A stretch of DNA of 64,000 bases from Thermoproteota archaeon (GCA_003352285.1 QQVN01000003.1:558812-622811), one strand, 5' to 3'. Shown: positions 33,516-43,531, counted from the first letter of the stretch. Numbers and translations: made by a program. Notes: a model not told the origin generated them from the sequence alone.

Positions 33516-35590
33516 GATCTGACCCTTGCTGCACTAGTCCATGTTGCTTTTCGTCTTAATAGTTCTTCAATGGCAGCCTTTAGTTGCAATACATCAATAA
33601 TTTGCTTGTATCCTATAACGAGAAATGCCGAAAATGCAACCATCTTTTTTTCATCCCCATCCATCCGCACTGCCAATATACCTAACAGATACTGCAGGAG
33701 GATAAACAAGCCCACCATATATGCTACAAACTCGTATTGACCGGTTAATGCCTGATATGCAGCAAAGCCCCATACCATAATGCTGGTTGTAGGGATAACT
33801 AGCATGTGAATGATCATCAAGGGGTATGCAAATCTCTGGAGAGATCCAAATCTAGGATTAGTTAGTGCATCAGCATGCCTAGTCATCACCTGAAGGTTTC
33901 CTCGATACCAACGCTTTCGTTGTTTGTAAAAATCCCTAAAAGTTTGAGGCGCCTGAGTATAGGCAACTGCGTTACTGCTTGCCTGAACAATTAATCCAGA
34001 TTTTAGTAATTTCATTGTGGCATCAAAGTCTTCAACAATAGTATCTTTGTGATATGCACCGGCTTGTTCTAATTTCTTTTTGCTAAATGCACCTAATGCA
34101 CCAGGCACTATAGTAATAGCACCAAAGTAATCAAGTGCTCTTCTCATAATTTGGATTCCGGTAAGATAGTCCAAGGCCTGACACCAAGTCAACCAATTAA
34201 CCTTGTTTCTGATTTTGATATTACCAGCTACTGCTGCAACGTTTTCATTTCTAAATCCTTTTGCAATGTTTTTCAATGCTTGTCGTCCAATAACGGTATC
34301 TGCATCAACCACTACGACAATATCACCCTTGGAGAATACCAATCCATAGTTTAATGCAGATGCTTTTCCACCATTTTCTTTATGAAGTACTTTTACCTTA
34401 TCTTTGTAAAGTCTTGCAATCTCTAACGTTTTATCTGTGCTGCCATCATCAATAACAATTATTTCTTTATGAGGGTAATCAGCATTAAGTAATGAATCAA
34501 TTGTCAGTTGGATAACCTTCTCTTCATTGTAAGCAGGAACAAGAACACTCATCAAAGGAAAGACATCAGGATCTTTCATTTGTGATTCAAGATGCACACT
34601 TCTAATTGCTAGTGGGACAAACAGCATTGTCTGCCAAAATGATAAGGTCAGCATCCATACAAAAACTGCCTGAATGATAGACATGAAGTTAACATATCCA
34701 TCAAAAGCAATCATAGCACCAAAAGCAAATGGCAATACAAGAATCATTATAGAATAAACAGACATACGATGTGTGCCATAGTTTCGCTCTTCCTTTTTGT
34801 ATATTTTAGACGAGAGTAAATGATAGAATACTAGTGCAGCTGCAAATGATATTGCGATAATACTAAGATAAGTAAACATGCTATAAGCAGTATAAATTAG
34901 CAAAGCAAAGATTATGCCCGCGACACCAACCAATAATGGGTCAGGCCTACTCTTGGAAGGCTTTTTTGATATAATCTCAGGCGATGCAGTCTCAATCAGA
35001 GTAGTTGATTTGGGCGAATCAGGTTTAGTAGATACATTCTGTTTTGGAGGAACAATTTCAACATGGCACTCTGCATGATACCACATGTTATTGATTCTTT
35101 TAGTAGGGTGTGAAAGTTTAATCTCCTCTTTACATTTTGAGCATTTTTGTATTGCAGTACCTGGTCTTTCAAAACTCTCTCCTAGTTGTTTTGCGGGCTC
35201 CGGTTTGAAAAGAACTGGTGCTATAATTTTATTATCTGAAAGAGATTCAAGTTTACTTTTTAGATATTTTTCATCAGATTTGTATAGAGGTTTGTGTTTT
35301 TTCAGTGAACTTTTAATGAATTCTAATCGTTGTACGTCACCAAGATTCCACTCAATTATCTGAGTGAGAATTTTTATTAATTTTTGATCATCAACTTCAG
35401 CAGGACTAAGCGGCGTTACAGTTGATTCTAGTTTTCCTAAAAGATATTTTTCATCAGAGTGATACAGGGTCTTTCCTTCACGCAAGCATTTCTGGATGAA
35501 TTGAAGTCTGCCTACGTCACCGTTGCCGGATTCTATTAGATCTTGAATTTTGTTATACGCCTCTACTTTAGAATACTGCCCTATGCCCAC
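33512..35590 (-). CDS. Membrane glycosyltransferase family 2 (polysaccharide synthase)
   Basis: 692-residue processive GT2 like hyaluronan, chitin, cellulose or poly-N-acetylglucosamine synthases. Motifs: VPAYNEE, DDGST, DAD (429-431), VEDFD (519-523), QRKRW (557-561). Membrane helices lie before (about 218-330) and after (about 580-650) the catalytic part. The N-terminus is unusual: two copies of a 38-residue unit (about 18-56 and 78-116, GDV-RL-FI then LY-SDEKYL) and a zinc-binding CSKC ... WYHAECH region (150-175). It is upstream of and overlaps a deacetylase-like gene, the pair seen in PgaC/PgaB-type systems. Starts with GTG. Confidence 0.87.
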   Translation of the reverse strand: MGIGQYSKVEAYNKIQDLIESGNGDVGRLQFIQKCLREGKTLYHSDEKYLLGKLESTVTPLSPAEVDDQKLIKILTQIIEWNLGDVQRLEFIKSSLKKHKPLYKSDEKYLKSKLESLSDNKIIAPVLFKPEPAKQLGESFERPGTAIQKCSKCKEEIKLSHPTKRINNMWYHAECHVEIVPPKQNVSTKPDSPKSTTLIETASPEIISKKPSKSRPDPLLVGVAGIIFALLIYTAYSMFTYLSIIAISFAAALVFYHLLSSKIYKKEERNYGTHRMSVYSIMILVLPFAFGAMIAFDGYVNFMSIIQAVFVWMLTLSFWQTMLFVPLAIRSVHLESQMKDPDVFPLMSVLVPAYNEEKVIQLTIDSLLNADYPHKEIIVIDDGSTDKTLEIARLYKDKVKVLHKENGGKASALNYGLVFSKGDIVVVVDADTVIGRQALKNIAKGFRNENVAAVAGNIKIRNKVNWLTWCQALDYLTGIQIMRRALDYFGAITIVPGALGAFSKKKLEQAGAYHKDTIVEDFDATMKLLKSGLIVQASSNAVAYTQAPQTFRDFYKQRKRWYRGNLQVMTRHADALTNPRFGSLQRFAYPLMIIHMLVIPTTSIMVWGFAAYQALTGQYEFVAYMVGLFILLQYLLGILAVRMDGDEKKMVAFSAFLVIGYKQIIDVLQLKAAIEELLRRKATWTSAARVRS

Positions 35591-35700
35591 AAAATTCTTG
35601 AAATTTCTTAATATGTGTCTAGTTTGCTCATCAAATCTAAACGGTTTTGTAAATTCAGCATCAATCGATCAGATTTATTCATGCATAGACTAGTAAAATA

Positions 35701-36228
35701 ATGAAGAATTTTTGGATTATTCCGATTGTAGGAGTTGCTGCAGTGGTTCTAATACTTCTCAACGCTGAAGACAATTGTTCTGATGGATGGTACATTACAG
35801 GATACTATACACCATTTGAGTCAGACTTTTCTGGAAAAGTGATTGAAATCAAAGCCGATGGGAATACGATAATGGTAAAAAAAGAGTTTACAGATACAGT
35901 AAAAATTGAAGGTTGGGGATTGATGGAGTCAGGAAATTATCTTGGATGGTATGACTCTGCATTTCACATTAGTGATTCCCCATTGGATATGCATGGTAAA
36001 AAATTGGTTCCACAGATGATTGCTGCAGACCCACTTGTACTTGAACAAGGCTCAAAGGTAAAAATTCCAACTTTGGTTGAACCATGGAATCAACAAGTCC
36101 TAACAGTCACGGATATCGGTCCATCCATCAAAGGAAAACACATTGACGTCTATACTGGCGAAGGTGACAAAGCTAGAATAGAAACTGAGCGAATAACTAG
36201 TGAGAATAACTTTCTTTGTGTAACATGA
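35701..36228 (+). CDS. Exported 3D-domain protein (double-psi barrel)
   Basis: 175 residues with an N-terminal membrane helix (about 5-21). The body reads GYYTPFESD, IEGWGLMESG, MIAADPLVLEQGSKV and VTDIGPSIKGKHIDVYTGEG. The last part, with two Asp in xTDxG and IDVY, is the 3D domain found in MltA and resuscitation-promoting-type enzymes that cut cell-wall glycans. Archaea lack murein, so the target may be an S-layer glycan or exopolysaccharide. It lies divergent to the polysaccharide synthase, which fits that idea. Confidence 0.72.
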   Translation: MKNFWIIPIVGVAAVVLILLNAEDNCSDGWYITGYYTPFESDFSGKVIEIKADGNTIMVKKEFTDTVKIEGWGLMESGNYLGWYDSAFHISDSPLDMHGKKLVPQMIAADPLVLEQGSKVKIPTLVEPWNQQVLTVTDIGPSIKGKHIDVYTGEGDKARIETERITSENNFLCVT

Positions 36229-36237
36229 GTTAATCCT

Positions 36238-36717
36238 TCATATAATCAATTTCGCCTCATCACTTGAAAATTGTTTAATGACTATTGTATCACTAATTTT
36301 GTTAAAAAGTCGCTGTCTATTTTTGTTAGTAAAAATCCAGCCTACAATTACATCTATTGGAAGTAGAAATGTTTTGCCAAAGCTTTGAACGATACTATCC
36401 CGAAATGAAATACTTTGACCATGAAGATCTGTAGTTTTAATTTTTAAAACCATTTTGCCAATGGATTGTCCACTTCTTTTTTCAAGTATTGCCCAATAAA
36501 ACAAATAGACAACATCATCTAACAAACCAAATCCAATAAAGTAAAAAAAATGCGCATCAAAATTAAATGATGGATTTTTCAATCCAATCATCAAAATGCT
36601 GGTTCCAAAAATTACATATGAAATTAAATGTACAACTACAGAGACTAGAATGATGTCTATTAGCCAAGCTAAGAATCGATGCGACCATTTTGCAAGAGTG
36701 ATTTTATTTTCATACAT
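36238..36717 (-). CDS. RDD-family membrane protein
   Basis: 159 residues. The start RFLAWLIDIILVS carries Arg and Asp of the RDD family, and a further Asp-Asp is at GLLDDVVY. EKRSGQSIGKMVLKIK is the conserved cytoplasmic loop. Three or four helices. Family function unclear; some may help sodium/proton exchange. Start ATG 36717. Confidence 0.82.
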   Translation of the reverse strand: MYENKITLAKWSHRFLAWLIDIILVSVVVHLISYVIFGTSILMIGLKNPSFNFDAHFFYFIGFGLLDDVVYLFYWAILEKRSGQSIGKMVLKIKTTDLHGQSISFRDSIVQSFGKTFLLPIDVIVGWIFTNKNRQRLFNKISDTIVIKQFSSDEAKLII

Positions 36718-36755
36718 AACATCATAACTATAAACTAATTAATAATTCATCAAAG

Positions 36756-37499
36756 TTAAGGAAAACTCCTAATTGTTAAGGCATAACTTGCAAATCTATG
36801 ATTTCTTGGCTTGACTTTTTTTTCAGCGTACTTGGAAATTTTTCCCCCCATAGAGCCACATAGCCCTAATGGATTCGTTACAGAGTTTGTATCATGAGCA
36901 TACTGTAAAACTTCATCCGATGGGGCAAAATAATTTACAATTTTTTTATTAATTACATTATTGATTTTTTTTCTATTTTTTTTAAGATCGTTAAATGTTA
37001 TTGAAGCCCCAAAAAAGTGAGCAGTCTCGATCAAATTTTTATTAGAAGAATTTTTGGACAGAAAATCAATTGTACTTAGAATCACTTGAGATCCTAGAGA
37101 GTGTCCAATCAATCGAATTTTAATTTGAGGACAAAATTTCTTCAAATCAGCAATAAATCGACTAAGATTCTTTCCATTTTTTTGAGCGATTTTTTGTCCT
37201 ACATGAAGTGCACGTAATTCAGTTTTTTTCAAATGTGCCCCACGCGTATTGGAATCATAGCTAAAGCCGATAACTGGATATTTGTAACCAATTCTTCGCA
37301 GTCTGTTTCTTGCAATTTCAAACTTTTTGGCCGCAGATGCGCTATCATTTCTCAACCCATGAATCATTACTACAATCTCCTTTGAGGACTCTAATGTATC
37401 AAAGAAATTTTTTGGATAAAGAGAATACGAATTTGTTTTCAGAGTTTTCCCGTCAAGCAGATCATAATATCTTCTTGTAGATATTCGAGGAGTAATCAT
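36756..37499 (-). CDS. Alpha/beta hydrolase (DUF900/DUF726-like)
   Basis: 247-residue serine hydrolase. IVVMIHGLRND is the oxyanion-hole strand, and GHSLGSQV (nucleophile Ser) follows. SDEVLQYAHD and PRNHRFASY carry likely Asp and His of the triad. A lipase- or esterase-like role is expected. Its ATG shares one base with the MetG stop (TAATG), so it is translated with metG, though no functional link is obvious. Confidence 0.72.
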   Translation of the reverse strand: MITPRISTRRYYDLLDGKTLKTNSYSLYPKNFFDTLESSKEIVVMIHGLRNDSASAAKKFEIARNRLRRIGYKYPVIGFSYDSNTRGAHLKKTELRALHVGQKIAQKNGKNLSRFIADLKKFCPQIKIRLIGHSLGSQVILSTIDFLSKNSSNKNLIETAHFFGASITFNDLKKNRKKINNVINKKIVNYFAPSDEVLQYAHDTNSVTNPLGLCGSMGGKISKYAEKKVKPRNHRFASYALTIRSFP

Positions 37500-39157
37500 T
37501 ACAGATTCTTTGTGCCTAGTTTATTTTTATGAGCTTTGATGTCTTCGCTCTCAATTTTTTCAAAAATAGGCGAAGATTTTCCAAGGGCATGGCCTGAAGA
37601 AATATTCAGTTCAGATATAGTTTCCCAAGGTTGTTTTGAAGCTGTTTCTGAGAGTCCAAGTTGCTGCCAAATCTTCTCTGAAGATTCTGGAAGAAATGAA
37701 GACAAAGATATTGCAATGCTTCTAACTGCATTAACTGATAGGTACACACATGTATCTGTCCCAGAACCTTTTTTCCAAGGCTCTTTATGTTGAAAGTATT
37801 GATTAAAGTGTGCTGAAAACTCTAGAATTTTTTTCAATGCCCTATCGAGATGGTTCTGACTCATCAATTCATCTAGTTCATTGGATAGTGAAAGAATCTT
37901 TTGTTTGGCGTCATTATCGATTTGTTCGTAATCAGATGGTGCAGGTATCTTTCCATCAAAACTTTTGGCAGTAAATCCTAATGCCCTGTTGACAAAATTG
38001 CCAATGTTTCCAATTAATTCTGAATTAATCTTTGTTGCAAACTCATCCCAATCAAAGTTCAAGTCATCTTGTGAGTAGGGATTAATTGAAATCAAGTAAA
38101 ATCTTAGATAGTCTGCAGGATAATAACCAAGAAACTCCTTTAATCCTATGTACCAGTTTCGGCTCTTTGAGATCTTCTTTGATTCTAATGTCAAATGACC
38201 TCTTGTAGGAATAAAATCAGGAAGTTTGAATTCATTGTTTATTCCAATTCTCATTGCAGGCAAGAAAAGATAGTGGTGATACACGATGTCTTTTCCTATG
38301 AAATGATAAATGTCAGCAGAATTCCAGAATTCTTTTCCATCAATTCCTTTATCGTTGAGAAATTTTAGGGCAGTTGAAATGTAAGCGAGATGGTTATCAA
38401 ACCAGCCATAAAAGACCTTCCCGTTTGCGCCATCCAAAGGAATCTCAACTCCCCATGTGATGTCACGAGTAATATCCCAGTCAACTAGACCCGATTTTAT
38501 CCAGTTTTGGACGTACTTTTTCACATCCTTTTGTAGATTTTGATTCTCATCCAGCCATTTGTAAAGAGGTTCTGAGAAATTTTTGAGCTTGAAAAAATAG
38601 TGTTTTGTTTTTTCTTTGGTGGGAGGCTGTCCGCAAATTGAACATTTTGGGTCATCAATCTCTTCAGGAACCTTGCCGCAGCTTTCACACAAATCAGAAT
38701 ATTGATCCTCTGCTTTACAGTAAGGACATGACCCCTTTACGTATCGGTCTGGTAAAAATTTCTTATCAGTCTTGCAGTAAAACTGTGTAATTTCAGTTTC
38801 ATAGATATGTCCTGAGTCATAAAGTTTGGTAAACACATCCTGAACAAAACTAATGTTTTCAGGAGAGCTTGTTTTGTAAAAGAAATCAAAATTAATGTTA
38901 AATGCAGTAAAGTCTTCCAAGTCACGTTTATTCCAGTGCTCAACATACTCTTGTGGAGTCTTGCCGAGTTTTTCGGATTGAAGCAAGATGGGAGTACCAA
39001 AATCATCCGATGCACAAATGTAGTAGGCCTCGACTCCTTTTTGTTTTAGATAACGAGTCGTTACATCTGCTGGTAAATACGTCGATGCCACATGTCCAAG
39101 ATGAATCTCTCCGTTAGCATAAGGTAATGCACTTGTTATGATGGCTCGTTTATTCAT
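37499..39157 (-). CDS. metG: Methionyl-tRNA synthetase
   Basis: Class I synthetase of 552 residues. HLGH replaces HIGH near residue 19, and KISKS stands for KMSKS near 330. The zinc knuckles CPYC, CESC and CSIC sit in the connective peptide as expected for archaea. There is no C-terminal tRNA-binding (EMAP-like) domain; the protein ends after the anticodon helix bundle, so it may be supplied separately. The alpha/beta hydrolase gene follows with a one-base overlap. Confidence 0.96.
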   Translation of the reverse strand: MNKRAIITSALPYANGEIHLGHVASTYLPADVTTRYLKQKGVEAYYICASDDFGTPILLQSEKLGKTPQEYVEHWNKRDLEDFTAFNINFDFFYKTSSPENISFVQDVFTKLYDSGHIYETEITQFYCKTDKKFLPDRYVKGSCPYCKAEDQYSDLCESCGKVPEEIDDPKCSICGQPPTKEKTKHYFFKLKNFSEPLYKWLDENQNLQKDVKKYVQNWIKSGLVDWDITRDITWGVEIPLDGANGKVFYGWFDNHLAYISTALKFLNDKGIDGKEFWNSADIYHFIGKDIVYHHYLFLPAMRIGINNEFKLPDFIPTRGHLTLESKKISKSRNWYIGLKEFLGYYPADYLRFYLISINPYSQDDLNFDWDEFATKINSELIGNIGNFVNRALGFTAKSFDGKIPAPSDYEQIDNDAKQKILSLSNELDELMSQNHLDRALKKILEFSAHFNQYFQHKEPWKKGSGTDTCVYLSVNAVRSIAISLSSFLPESSEKIWQQLGLSETASKQPWETISELNISSGHALGKSSPIFEKIESEDIKAHKNKLGTKNL

Positions 39158-39193
39158 GGTATACTCTTAAGTTAATTCTAAGATTAAGAAGCT

Positions 39194-40444
39194 TTACCAG
39201 CTATTCATGTATTTTATCTGCTCTGCGTTTAATCTATCGATTTTTACATCCATGGCTTTGAGAGCGTCAACTGCTATCTGTTTATCAATTTCATCAGGCA
39301 CTTTGATAACTTTAGTCTCCATTTTTTTATGGTTCTTGAGGATGTACAGAATAGATAGAATTTGATTTGAGAAGGACTGTGCCATTACTTCGGGAGGATG
39401 ACCTTCAGCTGCAACAAGGTTTGCCAATCTGCCTTGACCAATAAGATAAATCTTCTTTCCATTTTTGAGTGTGCACTCATCAAGATTTGCTCGAACTTGC
39501 TTTACGGATTTTGATTGCTTGAGTAAAAAGTCAGAATCAATCTCCACATCAAAGTGTCCAACATTTCCAAGTATTGCTCCAGATTTCATTTTCAGTATGT
39601 GTTCTTTACGAATTACACTTGTCATTCCGGTACAGGTGATGAAAATATCACCTAGCTTTGCAGCTTGAGCCATTGGCATTACTTCAAAACCATCCATGTG
39701 AGCTTCTAATGCCTTAATCGGATCAATTTCGGTAACGATAACTTTAGCACCCATTCCTTGAGAACGAGATGCAACTCCCTTTCCAACCCAACCATATCCA
39801 ACCACGACAACACGTTTTGATGCAATCAGCAAATTCATTGCACGAAGATAGCCATCAATGGTACTCTGTCCGGTACCATATCGATTATCAAACATGTGCT
39901 TGGTATATGCATCGTTAACAACAATAATTGGATACTTTAGTTTGCCTTGTTTTTCAACAGCTTTGATTCTTGTTACACCTGCTGTGGTCTCCTCAGTTGC
40001 TCCAAGAATTTTTAATTTTTGATATTTTTTATCAAAATGTACTTTGACATTCATGTCAGCGCCATCATCAGTTAAGATATCAGGTTTATGATTCAGAACT
40101 TGTTCTATGCACCAATCATATTCTTTGTTGGTTTGTCCAGTCCAAGCATAGATATGAATTCCTTGTGATGCCAAAAATGCTGCAATATCATCCTGAGTTG
40201 TTAATGGATTACCACCACATGCTGCTACTGTTGCACCTAACTCCTTTGCACCCATTAACAACACTGATGTTTCTTTAGTGATATGAAGGCAAAAACCCAA
40301 AGTAATTCCTTTTAGTGGTTTTGATTTTTTTAATCGATTTAGAGTATTATCTAATATTTCCATATGACTTCGTGCCCATTCATATGAAAGTCTACCTTGC
40401 TTGGCTAATTTCGGATTCTTTACTTTACTCAATGAAAAAACCAA
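39194..40444 (-). CDS. ahcY: S-adenosylhomocysteine hydrolase
   Basis: Splits S-adenosylhomocysteine to adenosine and homocysteine, 416 residues with bound NAD. Marks: SYEWARSHME, CLHITKETSVL, DDGADMN, the Rossmann VVGYGWVGKGVASR and GHFDVEID. C-terminus KYMNSW is close to the usual K-Y end. Start TTG 40444, or a TTG at 40432 that fits a TTTTATAG box better. Next to MetG, it closes the methionine/SAM cycle on the same strand. Confidence 0.96.
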   Translation of the reverse strand: MVFSLSKVKNPKLAKQGRLSYEWARSHMEILDNTLNRLKKSKPLKGITLGFCLHITKETSVLLMGAKELGATVAACGGNPLTTQDDIAAFLASQGIHIYAWTGQTNKEYDWCIEQVLNHKPDILTDDGADMNVKVHFDKKYQKLKILGATEETTAGVTRIKAVEKQGKLKYPIIVVNDAYTKHMFDNRYGTGQSTIDGYLRAMNLLIASKRVVVVGYGWVGKGVASRSQGMGAKVIVTEIDPIKALEAHMDGFEVMPMAQAAKLGDIFITCTGMTSVIRKEHILKMKSGAILGNVGHFDVEIDSDFLLKQSKSVKQVRANLDECTLKNGKKIYLIGQGRLANLVAAEGHPPEVMAQSFSNQILSILYILKNHKKMETKVIKVPDEIDKQIAVDALKAMDVKIDRLNAEQIKYMNSW

Positions 40445-40515
40445 AGGTCATGACTATAAAATTCTATCACGTAAACATGCGAATCTAAATAAATGACAAA
40501 AAATTGACTAAATTC

Positions 40516-40818
40516 ATGGCATGGAAGAAGATTGCAGAAAAGAATGCAATTGCATCAGGAAAAGGCCGAGAATTCAAGATTGATGGAAAGCGAATTGCAG
40601 TGTTTAACCAAGATGGATTCCATGCATTAGATGCATTATGTGTTCACCAAGATGGATCGATTGCACCCGGAAAACTAGACGGAGATATCGTAGAGTGTCC
40701 ATTACACTTTTGGCACTACAACATAAAGACTGGAGAACTAATTGACTATCTAAAGGATGTAAAACTCCAAAAGTATGAAGTTCAAGTTAAAGACGACGGC
40801 ATTTATGTCGATGTTTAA
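40516..40818 (+). CDS. Rieske-type [2Fe-2S] ferredoxin
   Basis: 100-residue soluble Rieske protein. Cluster ligands: ALCVHQDGS (Cys-x-His) and ECPLHFWHYN (Cys-x-x-His). No membrane anchor, so it is a ferredoxin-like electron carrier or oxygenase partner and not the bc1 Rieske protein. ATG at 40516 (MAWKKIAEKN) fits a TCTAAATAA box about 27 bases upstream; an earlier TTG at 40504 does not. Electron partners unknown. Confidence 0.9.
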   Translation: MAWKKIAEKNAIASGKGREFKIDGKRIAVFNQDGFHALDALCVHQDGSIAPGKLDGDIVECPLHFWHYNIKTGELIDYLKDVKLQKYEVQVKDDGIYVDV

Positions 40819-40823
40819 AATAA

Positions 40824-41141
40824 TTAAGATTTAGAAACTGCAACTATTGCCTGCTTTACGTGAGGAATTTTTGCGTTAAAAAAATTAATCGTTGTTTCAA
40901 AATATTCAAGATTAGAATTAAGATCTGATTCGTGGTTTTTATCAATTATCATGTTTTTCAAATACTCTGTTGATTTTGAAACAAATGAATTAAAGACCAT
41001 GCCAAAAACACAATCCTCTACGTTTTCAATCTCCCAGTCATTTTTTGATGGGTTTATCAGGTTAAAGTAATTTGGGATCTGGTTTGTAACAATTAGTAAA
41101 ATTGATTCTAATTCATTTTTGTCTTCTGGGGTAAGATTCAT
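40824..41141 (-). CDS. Hypothetical helical protein
   Basis: 105 residues, predicted mostly helical and acidic, with one Cys (NVEDCVFGMVFNSF). No motif recognised. Convergent with the Rieske gene and divergent from nadE. It looks real because of its length, a good ATG and normal codon use, but nothing can be said of its role. Confidence 0.55.
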   Translation of the reverse strand: MNLTPEDKNELESILLIVTNQIPNYFNLINPSKNDWEIENVEDCVFGMVFNSFVSKSTEYLKNMIIDKNHESDLNSNLEYFETTINFFNAKIPHVKQAIVAVSKS

Positions 41142-41227
41142 GAAAGTTAGTAGATTACATCAGTTTATAGTCTTTGGGGAAAATACCCTGAGATAACTTT
41201 TATGACAATGCATTACGAGTACTCATA

Positions 41228-42013
41228 ATGAGTAAAGAAATCATTGCAGAAATAACAAATAAGAATTATCAAAAGATTTCAGAGAACATTCAAAGTTTCC
41301 TTGCAAAACAACTTCAAGATACATCGTCTGAAGGATTAATTTTTGGACTAAGTGGAGGAATAGATTCGGCAGTAGTAGCATATCTATGCCAAAGAGAAAT
41401 GAAATCAAAGGTCACTGCACTAATAATGCCAGATACAAAAATTTCCCCAAAAAGTGAAACAGAGGATGCACTAAAGATGATAGATAAGCTCGGGATGGAC
41501 TATAAGCTAATTGACATCAGTCTAATTGTAAATGAATATTCAAAATACCTTGAACCAAATGAGAAAGCTAAAGGAAATCTCAGGGCACGAATCAGGGCAA
41601 ATCTTCTTTATTATTATGCAAATTCAAAAAATTATCTTGTCGTAGGAACTAGTGATAAGAGTGAGTATCTCCTAGGTTACTTTACAAAATTTGGAGATGG
41701 TAGCGCAGACATACAGCCCATCATATCACTATACAAACTACAAGTAAGAAAGTTAGCTGAGTTTTTGGGTGTACCAGATTCTATTATCGCTAAAAAAAGC
41801 GGTCCGCATTTGCTGAAAGATCATTTTGCTGAAGACGAAATAGGAGTAGCATATGAAGAAATTGATCCGATACTATATTGCCTGATTGATAAAAAACTAA
41901 CAATTCAAGAGACATCAACAAAAACAGGGATTCCAATTCAAACAGTAGAAAAAATCCATTCATTATACAAAATTAGTGAACACAAGCGAATAACTGCTCC
42001 AAAGCCCACATAG
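41228..42013 (+). CDS. nadE: NAD+ synthase (ammonia-dependent)
   Basis: Amidates nicotinic-acid adenine dinucleotide to NAD. 261 residues, the short form without glutaminase, so it uses free ammonia. PP-loop GLSGGIDSAV near residue 41; GTSDKSEYLLGYFTKFGDG is the conserved substrate region, and KKSGPHLL near the end is the usual P2 loop (SAxLxxxQxDE family shape, here in shortened form). ATG 41228 is 27 bases after a CTTTTATGA box. cysS follows after seven bases, so likely co-transcribed. Confidence 0.93.
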   Translation: MSKEIIAEITNKNYQKISENIQSFLAKQLQDTSSEGLIFGLSGGIDSAVVAYLCQREMKSKVTALIMPDTKISPKSETEDALKMIDKLGMDYKLIDISLIVNEYSKYLEPNEKAKGNLRARIRANLLYYYANSKNYLVVGTSDKSEYLLGYFTKFGDGSADIQPIISLYKLQVRKLAEFLGVPDSIIAKKSGPHLLKDHFAEDEIGVAYEEIDPILYCLIDKKLTIQETSTKTGIPIQTVEKIHSLYKISEHKRITAPKPT

Positions 42014-42020
42014 AATTGCC

Positions 42021-43409
42021 ATGATGATACACGATACATTAACAGGAAAACTCAACGAAGTAAATACGCAAAATATTAGAATTTACCTATGTGGAGTTAC
42101 AGTATATGATGAGTCACATATTGGTCATGCAAGAACGATAATCATTTTTGATGTACTAAGAAGATTTCTTGAGAATAAAGGAAAGAAGATCAATTTTGTA
42201 CAAAATTTTACAGATGTTGATGATAAAATAATTAACAGGGCCACTAAAGAAGGAGTTTCTGCTTCTGAGATATCAGAAAAGTATATTCAAAATTATTTTA
42301 CTGATTTTGATACACTAAACATCAAAAGGGCAACAGTATACCCTAAAGCGACTGAGCACATTCAAGACATGTTAGACCTTATTTCAGGTCTAATTGAGCA
42401 AAAAATTGCATATGTATCAAAACACGGAGTGTATTTTGCAGTATCAAAATTTGAGGAGTATGGAAAACTCTCAAAGAAAAAAATTGATGAGTTGCAATCT
42501 GGTGCACGGATTGAAATTGATGAGCAAAAGAATAATCCATTAGATTTTGCATTATGGAAGTTTTCTGATTCAGAGCCTACATGGAGTAGCCCTTGGGGCA
42601 AAGGGAGACCTGGGTGGCACATCGAGTGTTCTGCAATGAGTCTGAAATACCTTGGTAATTCTTTTGAGATTCACGGAGGGGGGAGGGATTTGATTTTTCC
42701 ACATCATGAAAATGAAATAGCACAGTCTGAAGCTTTTACACATAAAGAATTTGCAAAAACATGGATGCATGTTGGAATGGTTACGATCAATGGGGAAAAG
42801 ATGTCAAAGTCACTTGGCAACATCAAGACCATAAAACACGTTTTAAAGAATTGGGGTCCAAACATTATTCGGCTATTTTGTTTATCAGGACACTATTCAA
42901 AACCAATTGATTATTCAGAAGACCTTCTACGAGAAAACATTACCAAGTGGAGGCAAGTAGAAGCAGCATACTATGAAATGATTCACTCAAAATCACAAGG
43001 GAATTCTAAAGATTTAGAGAGGTTTGTAGAGGATTGTAAAAAGAGCTTTGATGATGCGTTAAATGATGACATGGATACGCACTTGGCAACAGCCGCATTT
43101 TTCAGACTGGTAAAAGAGATTAATCGAATAGCAGCCGAAGAAGAATTAACAAAATCAATTTCAGGTATTTTCTTATTAGAGTTTAATAGAATGCTTGGAA
43201 TTTTGGGTTTGTACATTCCAGAAATTTCAGACGATGAAATCACAAAGGTGAATAAAATGCTAGAAGATAGAGAGAAATTCAGAAAAGAGAAAAACTATGA
43301 ACAGGCAGACAAAATTAGGGACGAAATTTCTAGTAGAGGAATAGAATTAATCGATCATAAATCAAGAACTATTTGGATGAAAAAAGAGAGAATTAAATCA
43401 GACAGATAG
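42021..43409 (+). CDS. cysS: Cysteinyl-tRNA synthetase
   Basis: Class I synthetase of 462 residues. LCGVTVYDESHIGHART carries the zinc Cys and HIGH. KMSKS is at MSKSLGN. HIECSAMS and FPHHENEIAQSE supply the other zinc ligands. The last 80 residues are the DALR-like helical anticodon domain. Starts at ATG 42021 (or 42024). It follows nadE on the same strand. Confidence 0.96.
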   Translation: MMIHDTLTGKLNEVNTQNIRIYLCGVTVYDESHIGHARTIIIFDVLRRFLENKGKKINFVQNFTDVDDKIINRATKEGVSASEISEKYIQNYFTDFDTLNIKRATVYPKATEHIQDMLDLISGLIEQKIAYVSKHGVYFAVSKFEEYGKLSKKKIDELQSGARIEIDEQKNNPLDFALWKFSDSEPTWSSPWGKGRPGWHIECSAMSLKYLGNSFEIHGGGRDLIFPHHENEIAQSEAFTHKEFAKTWMHVGMVTINGEKMSKSLGNIKTIKHVLKNWGPNIIRLFCLSGHYSKPIDYSEDLLRENITKWRQVEAAYYEMIHSKSQGNSKDLERFVEDCKKSFDDALNDDMDTHLATAAFFRLVKEINRIAAEEELTKSISGIFLLEFNRMLGILGLYIPEISDDEITKVNKMLEDREKFRKEKNYEQADKIRDEISSRGIELIDHKSRTIWMKKERIKSDR

Positions 43410-43531
43410 ATTTTAAAAAATTCCATTTTAATTCAAAACAAGACGTTTTGTATCTGATTTTGTCTAATTTGCAACAAAAAATAGGAATCATTAGCGTTCC
43501 TTAAATGAATTAAGAGGCTCAAGTCATTAAA

